A DNA stretch of 64,000 nt from NCBI RefSeq assembly GCF_030719215.1, contig NZ_CP120983.1, positions 4,216,001 through 4,280,000 on the forward strand, in the 5' to 3' direction. The notes beneath the pieces were generated by a model. It saw only the letters and a list, made by a program, of their open reading frames with translations. It was not told where the DNA came from and ran no database searches. Both the position numbers and the translations under genes were made by a program. Each line of letters starts with the position of its first letter. The first letter of the stretch is position 1. Of this stretch, positions 33,452-41,889 are shown one piece after another. This DNA is from Streptomyces sp. Alt3 (GTDB taxonomy: Bacteria; Actinomycetota; Actinomycetes; Streptomycetales; Streptomycetaceae).

Positions 33452-33907
33452 CTACAGGTCGAACTCGTGCGGCGGCAGGTCCAGTGCGAAGCACGCCTCG
33501 CGCACGACGGCCTGCTCCGACTTGTCGAAGTCGCCGTCCGCACCGCCGATCACGATGCCGATCTGGATGACGGCACGCGCCTCGGCGGGCTTCTTCTTCG
33601 CCTTGGCGATCTCCTGGAGCACGCTGACCTTGCCGAAGGCGAAGTCCGCGGTCAGCTTGTTCACGTAGTCGTTGAACCGGCGCTGGAGATCGTCCGCGGG
33701 GAAGTTCTGCAGCACGTCGTTGGTGGCGATCAGTGTGGCGACGCGCTGCCGCTCGGACGGGTCGATGGAACCGTCGGCGGCGGAGACCAGGGCGCACATG
33801 GCCATGCTCGCGTCCCGGAACGCCCCGCTCTTCAGGTCGTTCTTCTTCGCCTCCAGCTGCGTCTGCATCGTCGACGCGGATTCCTTGATCCGATCCCAAA
33901 GGGCCAT
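33452..33907 (-). CDS. TerB-family tellurite-resistance protein
   Basis: 151 residues, all helical. Characteristic TerB segments: AMCALVSAADGSIDPSERQRVATLI with the acidic D-G-S-I-D metal-binding-like loop, and a second similar loop IGIVIGGADGDFDKSEQAVVREAC. The N-terminal helix has MALWDRIKESASTMQTQLEAKK. TerB proteins are linked to tellurite and other membrane stress, with TerD-type and vWA partners; a TerF-like vWA protein is encoded at 8607 but no terC/D genes are in the window. Monocistronic between convergent pucR and divergent blaI-like genes. Confidence 0.9.
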   Translation of the reverse strand: MALWDRIKESASTMQTQLEAKKNDLKSGAFRDASMAMCALVSAADGSIDPSERQRVATLIATNDVLQNFPADDLQRRFNDYVNKLTADFAFGKVSVLQEIAKAKKKPAEARAVIQIGIVIGGADGDFDKSEQAVVREACFALDLPPHEFDL

Positions 33908-34030
33908 GACGTCTCCATGTGTCGCGTTGCCTGTGATGCGGTGAACGGTCGAACTCTACAGCCGTGTAGAAGCACTAGGGGCGGGACAACGGCCGCACGG
34001 CGGCGGACGGGGCGGTAATCGGCCACTCAG

Positions 34031-34036
34031 TAGGAT
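34031..34036 (+). promoter_or_regulatory. -10 hexamer TAGGAT of leaderless BlaI-like gene
   Basis: TAGGAT ends seven bases before the ATG at 34044, the same geometry as metG; no Shine-Dalgarno sequence. Confidence 0.6.
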
Positions 34037-34043
34037 GCGGCGG

Positions 34044-34532
34044 ATGAACAGGACCACAGGTACGGACGACGGCGGCACCCGGGAGGGACCCCGGCTGCCC
34101 AGGCGCGCCCAGGGACAGCTGGAGTCCCAGGTCCTGACCGTGTTGAGCTCGGCGGGCGGCCCGGCGACGGCCGGCTGGGTGCAGGAGCACCTCGACGGCG
34201 ACCTCGCCTACACCACGGTCATCACGATCCTCTCCCGCCTCTACGCGAAGAAGGCCGTGACCCGCACCCGGCAGGGCCGTTCCTACGTCTGGACCCCGGC
34301 CTCCGACGAGGCGGGACTCGCCGCCCTGCGCATGCGCCGCGTCCTGGACGGCGAACGGGACAGGGAGGCCGTCCTCGCCCGGTTCGTCTCCGCGCTGTCC
34401 CCGGGCGACGAGGCCAGGCTCCGCGAGCTGCTCTCCCGCGCGGCCGAGGACCCCGACGAAGGCCGGCCCGGCCTCGACCACGGCCCGGACGACCCCGGCG
34501 ACACCGACGATTCCGCAGCTCCGGAAGGCTGA
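34044..34532 (+). CDS. BlaI/MecI/CopY-family repressor
   Basis: 162 residues. The winged-helix is typical: GQLESQVLTVLSSAGGPATAGWVQEHLDGDLAYTTVITILSRLYAKKAVTRTRQGRSYVWTPA. The remaining helices would form the dimer region, with an Asp/Pro-rich acidic tail. Such repressors are inactivated by proteolysis, usually by the product of the neighbouring M56 gene, which here follows after 11 bases. ATG 34044 is chosen from the leaderless promoter; an in-frame-looking ATG at 34035 lies inside the -10. Confidence 0.9.
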   Translation: MNRTTGTDDGGTREGPRLPRRAQGQLESQVLTVLSSAGGPATAGWVQEHLDGDLAYTTVITILSRLYAKKAVTRTRQGRSYVWTPASDEAGLAALRMRRVLDGERDREAVLARFVSALSPGDEARLRELLSRAAEDPDEGRPGLDHGPDDPGDTDDSAAPEG

Positions 34533-34543
34533 GAGCCACCACG

Positions 34544-35506
34544 ATGGGCGTCTTCGTCTACCTGCCACTCGTCCTGCCGCTGACCGCACTGCCCATGGCG
34601 CGCCTCGCCGAACAGCATCTGCACCCCAGGAGCGCCACCCGCCTGCTGGCCGTCACGGGTTCGACCCTGGCTCTGTGCAGCACGCTGTGTCTGGCCCTGC
34701 TCATGGTGGTGGGCACGGCCCAGCTCCCCGGCAATCCGCTGCCCGACGGCTGGTCGGACCCGGAGGTGCGCGCCGCGGTGCCCTACGAGGAGAAGGCGGG
34801 CCTGATCGCGATCGGTGTCCTGGGGGCGGTGCTGGCGGCCTGCGGCAGCACCCTGCTGCGGCACACCAGGGCCCGGATCCGCGCCGCCCACGCGCTGCGG
34901 CCGACGGCGGGGAGCGGCGACACCGGGGACCTCGCCGTCATCCCGTCCCCCGACCCGTTCGCGTACGCCCTCCCGGGAGGGCGCGGGCGTGGTCACGTCG
35001 GACAGGTCGTCGTCTCCACCGCGATGATGGAGTGCCTGGACCCCCACGAACGACGTGCGCTGGTCGCCCATGAACGCGCCCACCTGACCGGCGGCCACCA
35101 CCGCTATCTGCTGGCGACACAACTGGCGGCGCGGGCCAATCCGTTCCTCCTGCCGCTGCGCACGGCGGTGGCGTACAGCACCGAACGCTGGGCGGACGAG
35201 GAAGCGGCCTACGCGGTCGGCAGCCGCCGGGCCGTCGCCACGGCGGTGGGCAAGGCGGCCCTGTTCGCGAACCGTGAGCCGGGGCCCGCCGTCCTCCCCG
35301 GCTTCGCGGCGGCGGCCGGCCCCGTGCCGCGCAGAGTGGCGGCGCTGCTCGACCCGGAACCCTCGGCCGGGCTGTGGCCCCCGGCCTCGGCCCACCTGGC
35401 CGTGGCGGCGGTGACCGCGACGGTGGGGACGGCTGTCTCGGCGCTGTCGTCGCTCAACGCGACGGTGACGCTCGTCGGCATCCTCCACGCGGCCACCCCG
35501 CTCTGA
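34544..35506 (+). CDS. BlaR1/M56-like membrane metallopeptidase
   Basis: 320 residues with an HExxH zinc motif in VAHERAHLTGGHHRYLL and a downstream Glu in STERWADEEAAYAVG. Hydrophobic segments: MGVFVYLPLVLPLTALPM, LLAVTGSTLALCSTLCLALLMVVG, AGLIAIGVLGAVLAACG and a C-terminal one (LAVAAVTATVGTAVSALSSL). There is no extracellular penicillin-binding sensor domain, as is common in actinobacterial M56 proteins. It should cleave the BlaI-like repressor encoded just upstream; the inducing signal is unknown and no beta-lactamase gene is nearby. Confidence 0.85.
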   Translation: MGVFVYLPLVLPLTALPMARLAEQHLHPRSATRLLAVTGSTLALCSTLCLALLMVVGTAQLPGNPLPDGWSDPEVRAAVPYEEKAGLIAIGVLGAVLAACGSTLLRHTRARIRAAHALRPTAGSGDTGDLAVIPSPDPFAYALPGGRGRGHVGQVVVSTAMMECLDPHERRALVAHERAHLTGGHHRYLLATQLAARANPFLLPLRTAVAYSTERWADEEAAYAVGSRRAVATAVGKAALFANREPGPAVLPGFAAAAGPVPRRVAALLDPEPSAGLWPPASAHLAVAAVTATVGTAVSALSSLNATVTLVGILHAATPL

Positions 35507-35524
35507 CCCTCCGGGAGCGGCTCC

Positions 35525-36772
35525 TCAGTCGGAGTCGCGCCCGGCGTGCTCCGGCGTCAGGTCGTCGTGCGAGGGCATCGGCCGGTCGTCCACGACGGCC
35601 GGCTTCTTCCCCTTGCCCGCCAGCACCGCCTGGAGCTTCGACGCGATCGGCTCCGTCCACCGGGCGGTGAGGGGGCCGACGATCACCAGGATCAGCACGT
35701 ACGCGGTCGCGATGGGTCCGATCCGCGGTTCCGTCGCCACGGCCAGACCGGCGATGACGATGGAGAACTCCCCGCGCGCGACGAGCGTGCCGCCCGCGCG
35801 CCAGCGGCCCCGCGGCCCGATCCCGGCCCGCCGGGACGCGTACCAGCCGGTGCCGATCTTCGTGAAGACCGTGACGATCGCCAGCAGCGCCGCCGGGAGC
35901 AGCACCGGCGGGATCTCCGCGGGGTCGGTGGACAGCCCGAAGAACACGAAGAACACGGCGGCGAACAGGTCCCGCAGCGGCGTCAGCAGCTTGCGCGCGC
36001 CCTCCGCGACCTCGCCGGAGAGGGCGATGCCCACGAGGAACGCGCCGACGGCCGCGGACACCTGGAGCTGCTGGGCCACCCCGGCCACCAGGACGGTGAG
36101 CCCGAGGACGACGAGCAGCAGCATCTCCGGGTTGTCGGAGGACACCGCGCGGCTGATGAGCCGGCCGTGACGCAGCGCCAGGTACAGCACGAAACCGACG
36201 GTGCCGAGCGCGATCAGCAGGGCGATGCTGCCGCCCGCCAGACCGACACCGGCCAGCATCGCGGTGAGCAGCGGCAGGTAGACGGCCATGGCCAGGTCCT
36301 CGATGACGAGGACACCGAGGATGACGGGCGTCTCGCGGTTACCGAGCCGGCCCATGTCGGTCATGACCTTGGCGATCACCCCGGACGAGGAGATCCAGGT
36401 GACCCCGGCGAGCGCGACGGCCCCCACGGGCCCCCACCCGAGCATCAGGCCCGCGATCGCGCCGGGTGTCGCGTTGAGCACGAAGTCGACTGCCCCGGAC
36501 GGGTATTGCGTCTTGAGGCTGGTGACGAGCTCGGACGCGCTGTACTCCAGCCCGAGCAGGAGCAGCAGGAGGATGACGCCGATCTCCGCCCCGATGGCGG
36601 TGAACTCCTCACTGGCGCCGAGCGGCAGCAGACCGCCCTCCCCGAACGCGAGACCGGCCAGCAGGTAGAGGGGGATCGGAGAGAGCCCTATCCGCCCGGC
36701 GAACCTGCCGATGATGCCGAGCCCCAGAATGACGGAGCCCAGCTCCACCAGCAGTGCAGTCGTGTCGTGCAC
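35525..36772 (-). CDS. khtU: cation:proton antiporter, KhtU-like (CPA2 family)
   Basis: 415 residues, about 12 membrane segments (e.g. LLVELGSVILGLGIIGRFAG, IGAEIGVILLLLLLGLEYS, VLGVLVIEDLAMAVYLPLL, LFAAVFFVFFGLSTD). The Na/H-exchanger fold motif LLLLLGLE and GVLVIEDLAM are characteristic of CPA2 antiporters. The Lys/Asp-rich tail is short, without a soluble TrkA domain, which is supplied instead by the product of the gene two bases upstream. In Bacillus the KhtTU pair exports potassium. Start GTG at 36772. Symbol used by analogy. Confidence 0.85.
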   Translation of the reverse strand: MHDTTALLVELGSVILGLGIIGRFAGRIGLSPIPLYLLAGLAFGEGGLLPLGASEEFTAIGAEIGVILLLLLLGLEYSASELVTSLKTQYPSGAVDFVLNATPGAIAGLMLGWGPVGAVALAGVTWISSSGVIAKVMTDMGRLGNRETPVILGVLVIEDLAMAVYLPLLTAMLAGVGLAGGSIALLIALGTVGFVLYLALRHGRLISRAVSSDNPEMLLLVVLGLTVLVAGVAQQLQVSAAVGAFLVGIALSGEVAEGARKLLTPLRDLFAAVFFVFFGLSTDPAEIPPVLLPAALLAIVTVFTKIGTGWYASRRAGIGPRGRWRAGGTLVARGEFSIVIAGLAVATEPRIGPIATAYVLILVIVGPLTARWTEPIASKLQAVLAGKGKKPAVVDDRPMPSHDDLTPEHAGRDSD

Positions 36773-36774
36773 GG

Positions 36775-37245
36775 TCAGCCCTCCGCAATGATCTCGGAGA
36801 GCGTGTCGACGCCCTCACGCGTTCCTACAACGACGAGCGTGTCCCCGATGGCCAGCCGGAAGTCCGGACCGGGTGACGGGTGCGCGCTGTGCGTGCGCAG
36901 CACGGCCACGATCGAGGCCCCCGTCCGCGTCCGCGCCCGGGTGTCCCCGAGCAGCCGCCCGCCGTACGGGGAACGGGTGCCGAGCGGGATGTGCTCGGTG
37001 ACCAGATCGATCCCCTCGGTCCGTACGGCGTCGATGGGCGCGGCGTCGATGAGGTGCGCGAGCCCGGTGGCCTCTGTGGTCGTCAGGGGCACGGAGAGCA
37101 GGCACGAATCTGGGTCGTCCTTCTGGTAGAACCCCAGGAAACGCCGCCCGTCGTGATGCACGACCACGGAGATGTGCTGGCCGGATTCGGTGGTGTAGTC
37201 GTACTGGACGCCGACTCCTGGCAGCGACGTGCGGTGGGTTCCCAT
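36775..37245 (-). CDS. khtT: KhtT-like regulatory subunit with RCK_C domain
   Basis: 156 residues. The N-terminal half has beta-strands (SLPGVGVQYDYTTESGQHISVVVHHDGRRFLGFY) and the C-terminal half is a TrkA-C/RCK_C domain (THSAHPSPGPDFRLAIGDTLVVVGTREGVDTLSEII). RCK_C domains bind small ligands; the Streptomyces homologues have been linked to c-di-AMP, not shown here. Two bases separate its stop from the antiporter start, so both are co-translated. No ydaO-type riboswitch is visible upstream. Confidence 0.85.
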   Translation of the reverse strand: MGTHRTSLPGVGVQYDYTTESGQHISVVVHHDGRRFLGFYQKDDPDSCLLSVPLTTTEATGLAHLIDAAPIDAVRTEGIDLVTEHIPLGTRSPYGGRLLGDTRARTRTGASIVAVLRTHSAHPSPGPDFRLAIGDTLVVVGTREGVDTLSEIIAEG

Positions 37246-37412
37246 GGCTTCCTCCCGGGGAGCGCGTGGCGGCAGGGCGACGCTTTTGATGATCTCTTTA
37301 GTCGCCCATTACCCTATCGGGCCGCGCAAACCGCCCATGTGGGTGCTTCCGGCGGCGCCGGGAGGACGCCGTACGGAGGCCGGGACGCTCGCCGTGGGAG
37401 CGGGAGGCGGTG

Positions 37413-37826
37413 CTACCGAGCGAACTGGGCGCGGACCGTCTTGCCGGATCCCGGGCCGGGCGTGACGGTCAGGGCCTGGGTGAGGCGGCGGACCATGTGC
37501 CACCCGAAGCCACCGGTGGCGCCGTCCAGGTCCGGGGCCCGCGGGTGCGGGGGAGCCGGGCTGGGGTCGCTGACCGCGGCGGTCACCGTGCCGGGCCCGG
37601 CGGAGAGCCGGAGGGTGAACCGGCCGCCGCCGTGGCGCAGCGCGTTCGTGGCCAGTTCGGAGACCACGAGCACGAGGGTGTCGGCCAGAGCCGGGTCCGG
37701 CGCCGGGGACAGACGGTCGGTGAACGCGCGGGCGGCCTTGCGGGCCCAGTGGATGCTGTCGGTGCTGTCGCCCTCCACGGTCCGCGTGGAGGGTGTCGAG
37801 GTGTCGGGGATCGTCGTCCGTGTCAT
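37413..37826 (-). CDS. ATP-binding anti-sigma-type kinase (RsbW-like HATPase)
   Basis: 137 residues, a single GHKL ATPase domain: SIHWARKAARAFTDRL, LVLVVSELATNALRHGGGRFTLRL (N-box with Asn), then the G-boxes DPSPAPPHPRAPDLDGATGGFGWHMVRRL. Streptomyces have dozens of such small proteins acting on sigma factors or anti-sigma antagonists, usually with SpoIIE-type phosphatases such as those at 1 and 41890. No partner is adjacent. The ATG is at 37826. Confidence 0.85.
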   Translation of the reverse strand: MTRTTIPDTSTPSTRTVEGDSTDSIHWARKAARAFTDRLSPAPDPALADTLVLVVSELATNALRHGGGRFTLRLSAGPGTVTAAVSDPSPAPPHPRAPDLDGATGGFGWHMVRRLTQALTVTPGPGSGKTVRAQFAR

Positions 37827-38221
37827 ACGCGTACACCCCACCTGTGATCGGTCGTACCACTCGTTGTCTGAACAGGACGCGTGCCCGCTCGGGCGGTTTC
37901 TACTACTCCGGCGCACGTTCCGTTTGAGAATTCGAACAGCAGCGGCAGCAGAAGTGCGTCATCGGGTCGGACAGAAAATCTGTCGTGGTGAAGGTAGACA
38001 TACGCTGTCTTCCGGATTAGCGTCGTCCTCGTGGTCAAGCGACCGGGGCACCCGGCAGGGATGCCCGCCGGGTGGCAGTACACGCAGGACGGTGCGGTGG
38101 TGGAGTTCCGAAGCCATGGTGTTCGCAGGACGGCGACGGGGCTGACGACCGGACCGGGTGGCCCGCACGCTCAGGGGCCGCCATCGGCAGCGCACGGTGA
38201 GCAGGTGCTCCACGTGCGGAC
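37827..38221. other. gene-free interval
   Basis: No convincing coding frame. A small palindrome GACAGA-AAA-TCTGTC lies at 37970-37984. A plus-strand frame of 81 codons from a GTG at 38031 runs through the terminator hairpin and is not credible. Base composition is slightly lower in GC than its surroundings around 37900-38030. Confidence 0.4.
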
Positions 38222-38255
38222 ACAGGAGGCCGGCCCGGAAGGGCCGGCCTCCTGT
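38222..38255 (-). terminator. terminator after the second flotillin gene
   Basis: A perfect 15-bp stem (ACAGGAGGCCGGCCC and complement) with a GGAA tetraloop, 22 bases past the flotillin stop. Confidence 0.82.
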
Positions 38256-38276
38256 CCGTGCGACGGGGACGCGTGA

Positions 38277-39710
38277 TCAGTCCTTGATCTCGATCTTCTC
38301 GCCGTTGGCCGCCGGGGCGGGGACGGCGGGAGTGGTGCCGCCCGTCCTGGTCTGAAGGTTCTTCAGCAGCGCGCCGAGGTCGACGCCCGTGGTGGAGTTG
38401 AGGAGCTCCAGGCCCTGGGCCACGTTGTCGGTCACCGTGCGGGACAACTGGCTGGCACCGTCCGTCGAGATGACCGTCATCTTGTCGATGGCGCTCAGCG
38501 GCTCGGAGGCCTTGGCGACGACCTGCGGGAGCACCTCGACCAGCATCTGGAGGACGGCCGCGTCGCCGTACTGCTTGAACGCGTCGGCCTTCTTCTGCAT
38601 GGCCTCGGCCTCCGCGGCACCCTTCGCGGCGATGGCGGCGGCCTCGGACTCGCCCTCGATGCGCACGGCGTCGGCGAGGGCGGAGCGGTGGAGCTTCTCG
38701 CCCTGGCCGGTGAGGCGGGAGCGCTCCGCGTCGGCCTCGGCCTCCTTGACCTGGGCGATACGACGGGCCTCCGCCTCCTGCTCGGCCTGGTAGCGGGCGG
38801 CGTCCGCGGGCTTGCGGACCTTGGTGTCGAGCTCGCGGTCGGTCAGGGCCGCCTGGCGCTCGGCGACCTTCTCCTGCTCGGTGAGGACTTCCTGCTGACG
38901 GGCCGCCTCGGCGAGGGGGCCGGCCGCGTTGGCCTTGGCGGCGGCGGCTTCGGTCTCCGCCTTGATCTCGGCCTGCTTGAGGTAGAACGTCCGCTCGGCG
39001 ATGGCGATCTCCTCGGCCGCCTTCAGCCGTGCCTGCTCGGACGCGCGCCGGGCGATGGCCTCGGCGATGTCGGCCTCCTGCTTGGCGCGGGCGGCCTCGG
39101 GCCGGCCGAGGTCCTCGAGGTAGGAGCCCTCGGTGGTGATGTCCTGGATCTGGAAGGCGTCCAGGATGAGGCCCTGGCCGGAGAGGCTGGCCTCGGCCTC
39201 CTCGGCGACCTGCCCGGCGAACGCGGCCCGGTCGCGGATGATGTCCTCGACGGACATGCGGCCGACGATGGCGCGCAGGGCCCCGGACAGCACTTCCTGG
39301 GTGAAGCCGACGATGCCGTTCTGCTGCTGAAGGAATCGCTGTGCCGCCGCGCGGATCGCGTCCTCGCTGCCGCCGACCTTGACGATCGCGACGCCTTCGA
39401 GGTTGGACTTCACGCCGCGCAGGGTGACCGCGCCGCGTACGGCGACGGGGATGTGCCGGCTGGAGAGGTCCAGGGTGAACTTCTGCTGGACGAACGGCAC
39501 GACGAAGACGCCGCCCCCGACGACGACCTTCTGCCCGCTGTTGTCGATGCTGGTGCGGCCGGTCACCGGGTCGGTGGACTTCTTGCCGCGGCGGCCCGTG
39601 ATGATGAAGGCCTGACTGGGCCCCGCGACCTTGTAGCGCGTGATCACGGCGAGCGCCAGGAGCACGACAAGTACGACGATTCCGATGACGGCGATCACTA
39701 CTGGACTCAT
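38277..39710 (-). CDS. floT: flotillin (SPFH-domain protein), second copy
   Basis: 477 residues. N-terminal hydrophobic segment (VVIAVIGIVVLVVLLALAVITRY), SPFH domain (about 25-190: SQAFIITGRRGKKST, KFTLDLSSRHIPVAVRGAVTLRGVKSNLEGVAIVKV), then the Ala/Glu-rich flotillin coiled coil with repeated KAEAE-type motifs and a short C-terminal oligomerisation region (VSTDGASQLSRTVTDNVAQGLELL). This is close to Bacillus FloT in length and layout and clearly distinct from the 708-residue flotillin at 29184. An NfeD-like gene precedes it (84-base gap), the standard pairing. It probably organises membrane microdomains. Confidence 0.9.
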   Translation of the reverse strand: MSPVVIAVIGIVVLVVLLALAVITRYKVAGPSQAFIITGRRGKKSTDPVTGRTSIDNSGQKVVVGGGVFVVPFVQQKFTLDLSSRHIPVAVRGAVTLRGVKSNLEGVAIVKVGGSEDAIRAAAQRFLQQQNGIVGFTQEVLSGALRAIVGRMSVEDIIRDRAAFAGQVAEEAEASLSGQGLILDAFQIQDITTEGSYLEDLGRPEAARAKQEADIAEAIARRASEQARLKAAEEIAIAERTFYLKQAEIKAETEAAAAKANAAGPLAEAARQQEVLTEQEKVAERQAALTDRELDTKVRKPADAARYQAEQEAEARRIAQVKEAEADAERSRLTGQGEKLHRSALADAVRIEGESEAAAIAAKGAAEAEAMQKKADAFKQYGDAAVLQMLVEVLPQVVAKASEPLSAIDKMTVISTDGASQLSRTVTDNVAQGLELLNSTTGVDLGALLKNLQTRTGGTTPAVPAPAANGEKIEIKD

Positions 39711-39794
39711 GAGTGGTGTCCCCCTTGCCCTCCCGACGGGACGGCGGTGTGTGCGGCTGTACGGCTCTCGGACAGACGTGAGGCTCGGTGGTGC

Positions 39795-40316
39795 TCAGCG
39801 TTCGACGGGGCGGACCGTGACCGAGGTGGTCGAGAGGGTGGCCTCCACCCAGATCTCGGCGCCGCGCTCGACCGGGACGGCGCTCTTCGCGGCGTACTTC
39901 ACGGTCTGGCCCGCGAGTCGCAGCAGCACCTCGCCGTAGCCGTCGGCCGGGATCGGCGTGACGACGGAGCCCGAGGTGCCGACGAGGTCGTCGCCGCGCG
40001 GGGTGGCGGTGGTCTGATCCCTCATCAGGGCCTGGCTGAACTTCCAGGTCAGCCAGGCCGCGACGACGCCCGCCGCGGCACCGGCCGTGACGGCCACCGG
40101 CGTTCCGACGCCCGTGGTGCCGAGGACGATCGCACCGCCGAAGCCGAGCATGGAGAGGAAACCGGCGATGACGGGCAGGGACAGCAGACCGTCGAAGAAA
40201 CCGTTCAGCAGACCGCCCAGGGCGTCACCGAGGAGGCCTTCGAGGATTCCGTCGAAGATCAGCGAGAGGACGAGGAGAACGACTCCCGCAATGCCGAGAC
40301 CGAGAAGGACGGTCAT
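39795..40316 (-). CDS. NfeD/YuaF-like membrane partner of flotillin
   Basis: 173 residues. N-terminal hydrophobic segments (TVLLGLGIAGVVLLVLSLIFDGILEG, SLPVIAGFLSMLGFGGAIVLG, VAVTAGAAAGVVAAWLTW) and a C-terminal OB-like domain (DLVGTSGSVVTPIPADGYGEVLLRL, VERGAEIWVEATLSTTSVTVRPV), the hallmark of short NfeD proteins encoded beside flotillins. It heads a two-gene operon. The region upstream holds the palindrome shared with the first flotillin locus. Confidence 0.87.
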   Translation of the reverse strand: MTVLLGLGIAGVVLLVLSLIFDGILEGLLGDALGGLLNGFFDGLLSLPVIAGFLSMLGFGGAIVLGTTGVGTPVAVTAGAAAGVVAAWLTWKFSQALMRDQTTATPRGDDLVGTSGSVVTPIPADGYGEVLLRLAGQTVKYAAKSAVPVERGAEIWVEATLSTTSVTVRPVER

Positions 40317-40403
40317 GTGATCACTCCCCCGGTGTTCGGAAATCCCCCGAAATGTTTCCGTCGAACTGGCTGAATGGTCCCATACGGTGCCCGCCAGGGG
40401 TAC

Positions 40404-40426
40404 TGCCGGAGTCCGGCAGTCTTTAC
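40404..40426. promoter_or_regulatory. second copy of the flotillin-locus palindrome
   Basis: TGCCGGA-G-TCCGGCA, followed by GTCTTTAC, lies 88 bases upstream of the NfeD-like start and overlaps the peroxiredoxin stop codon. It differs from the copy at 32230 at three of 23 positions. A terminator role for the peroxiredoxin gene is an alternative (6-bp stem, five-base loop). Confidence 0.55.
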
Positions 40427-40908
40427 GCCGTCCTGATGCCGGAAAGCTGCTCGGCGAGCGTGTCGAGCGACTGGAACGTGGCCCCGAGCAGGGCGACGTG
40501 CTTCCACCGCAGCACACCGTCGGGTCCGATCAGGAAGACGGAGCGGCGCACCCCGATACCGGGCGCCGTGACCCCGTAGGCCCGGGCGGTCTCCCGTCCC
40601 GTGTCGGCCAGCAACGGCATGCGCAGGCCGTGACCGCGGGCGAAGGACTCATGGCTGTCCACACCCTGTGGACTGATTCCCCAGACCTCGGCGTCGAGCC
40701 CCTCGAAGGTCTCCAGGCCCGAGGAGTAGGAGCAGAGCTGCTTGGTGCAGACCGCCGTGTTGTCACCGGGGTAGAAGGCGAGGACGACGGCCCGGCCGCG
40801 TGCGGCGGAGAGCGTGTGGTCACGACGCTCGAAGGTGTCGCCGGTGAGTACGCCTCCGGGAAGGGTGAAGTCCGGTGCGGGGCTGCCGATCTGAGGTCCT
40901 GACGCCAT
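40423..40908 (-). CDS. peroxiredoxin, Bcp (PrxQ) type
   Basis: 161 residues, thioredoxin fold. Peroxidatic Cys in YPGDNTAVCTKQLCSYS, with a second Cys five residues on, the CxxxxC arrangement of Bcp/PrxQ enzymes that reduce hydroperoxides using thioredoxin. PDFTLPGG near the start and the RRSVFLIGPDGVLRWKHV strand are also typical. AGGAGC provides the ribosome binding site. Divergent from the hydrolase gene. Confidence 0.92.
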   Translation of the reverse strand: MASGPQIGSPAPDFTLPGGVLTGDTFERRDHTLSAARGRAVVLAFYPGDNTAVCTKQLCSYSSGLETFEGLDAEVWGISPQGVDSHESFARGHGLRMPLLADTGRETARAYGVTAPGIGVRRSVFLIGPDGVLRWKHVALLGATFQSLDTLAEQLSGIRTA

Positions 40909-41018
40909 GTCGTGGCTCCTTGGGTCGCGTACGGGAGGGCCTTCGTGCTTCGTACAGTGAACGGCACTTTCCACACATCGACGCGTTCGACCCATCCGTA
41001 CGCCGTCCGGCACCGAAT

Positions 41019-41813
41019 ATGGAACAGAGCGCGGGCGCCGGAGCCCGGCGCCTCGATCTGGAGGTACGTGTGGCCGAACGAACGCCGTCGGCAGCGGTGC
41101 TCATCCTCCACGGCGGCTACGAGACCGGCATCGAGGCGCCGGCCCCCGGCGCCCTGAACCTCCCCGGCCTGCGCATGCTGCCCGTCTCGCGCGTCGTGGC
41201 CCGCGCGGTGCGCGGGGACTCCGGTGTGCGCGTGCAGCGGGTCCGCTACACGCACCGCGGCTGGAACGGATCCCGCGAGGACCCGCTGCACGACGCCCTG
41301 CGGGTGCTCGACGCCCTGCGGCGCGAGGCGGGGGACATCCCGGTGGTCCTCCTCGGCCACTCCATGGGGGCCCGCGCCGCCCTCCACGCCGCGGGGCACC
41401 CGCTGGTCCGCGCGGTGGTCGGACTCGCGCCGTGGTGCCCGCCCGGCGATCCGGTGACGCAGCTGGCGGGGCGCGACGTCGTCCTGCTGCACAGCACCCG
41501 GGACCGGGTGACGAGCCCTCTGGCGTCCCAGTCCCTCACGGCCAGGGCGCGCCGCGCGGGCGCCCGCACCTGTCTGGTGACGATCCCCGGCAGTGACCAC
41601 GCGATGATCCGAAGGGCCCCGGCCTGGCACCACCTGGCGGGACTGCTGGTCACGGGACTGCTGGGGATGACCCCGGTGCCCAGCCGGGTGGCGGCGGCCT
41701 TCGGGCTGCCGCCCGGTGCGGCGGCCTCGGAGGGCACCCTGTCCCTGGACGGGCTCGACACCGACGGGCAGCGCCCGCGGAGATGCGGGGCGGTGCGCGG
41801 CGGCAGAGGATGA
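41019..41813 (+). CDS. alpha/beta hydrolase
   Basis: 264 residues. Oxyanion-side HGGYETG, nucleophile elbow GHSMGARAA (Ser), acid in LLHSTRDRVTSP (Asp) and the His in IPGSDHAM give a complete catalytic triad. A Gly/Arg-rich tail extends past the fold. ATG 41019 is used; a GTG at 41070 preceded by GGAGG is an alternative that would trim the first strand. No substrate clue. Divergent from the peroxiredoxin gene and followed on the same strand by a phosphatase gene. Confidence 0.82.
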   Translation: MEQSAGAGARRLDLEVRVAERTPSAAVLILHGGYETGIEAPAPGALNLPGLRMLPVSRVVARAVRGDSGVRVQRVRYTHRGWNGSREDPLHDALRVLDALRREAGDIPVVLLGHSMGARAALHAAGHPLVRAVVGLAPWCPPGDPVTQLAGRDVVLLHSTRDRVTSPLASQSLTARARRAGARTCLVTIPGSDHAMIRRAPAWHHLAGLLVTGLLGMTPVPSRVAAAFGLPPGAAASEGTLSLDGLDTDGQRPRRCGAVRGGRG

Positions 41814-41889
41814 GGGTCCGGACGCCGGCCCGGCCCGTGCGTGCCGACCTCTCCGCACCCGCCGGGTACGCATCCCTCTGGAGGCTCCG

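Noticed and set aside
38031..38276. Plus-strand 81-codon frame after the gene-free interval
   Set aside because: It runs through a strong terminator hairpin and has no ribosome binding site or familiar sequence.
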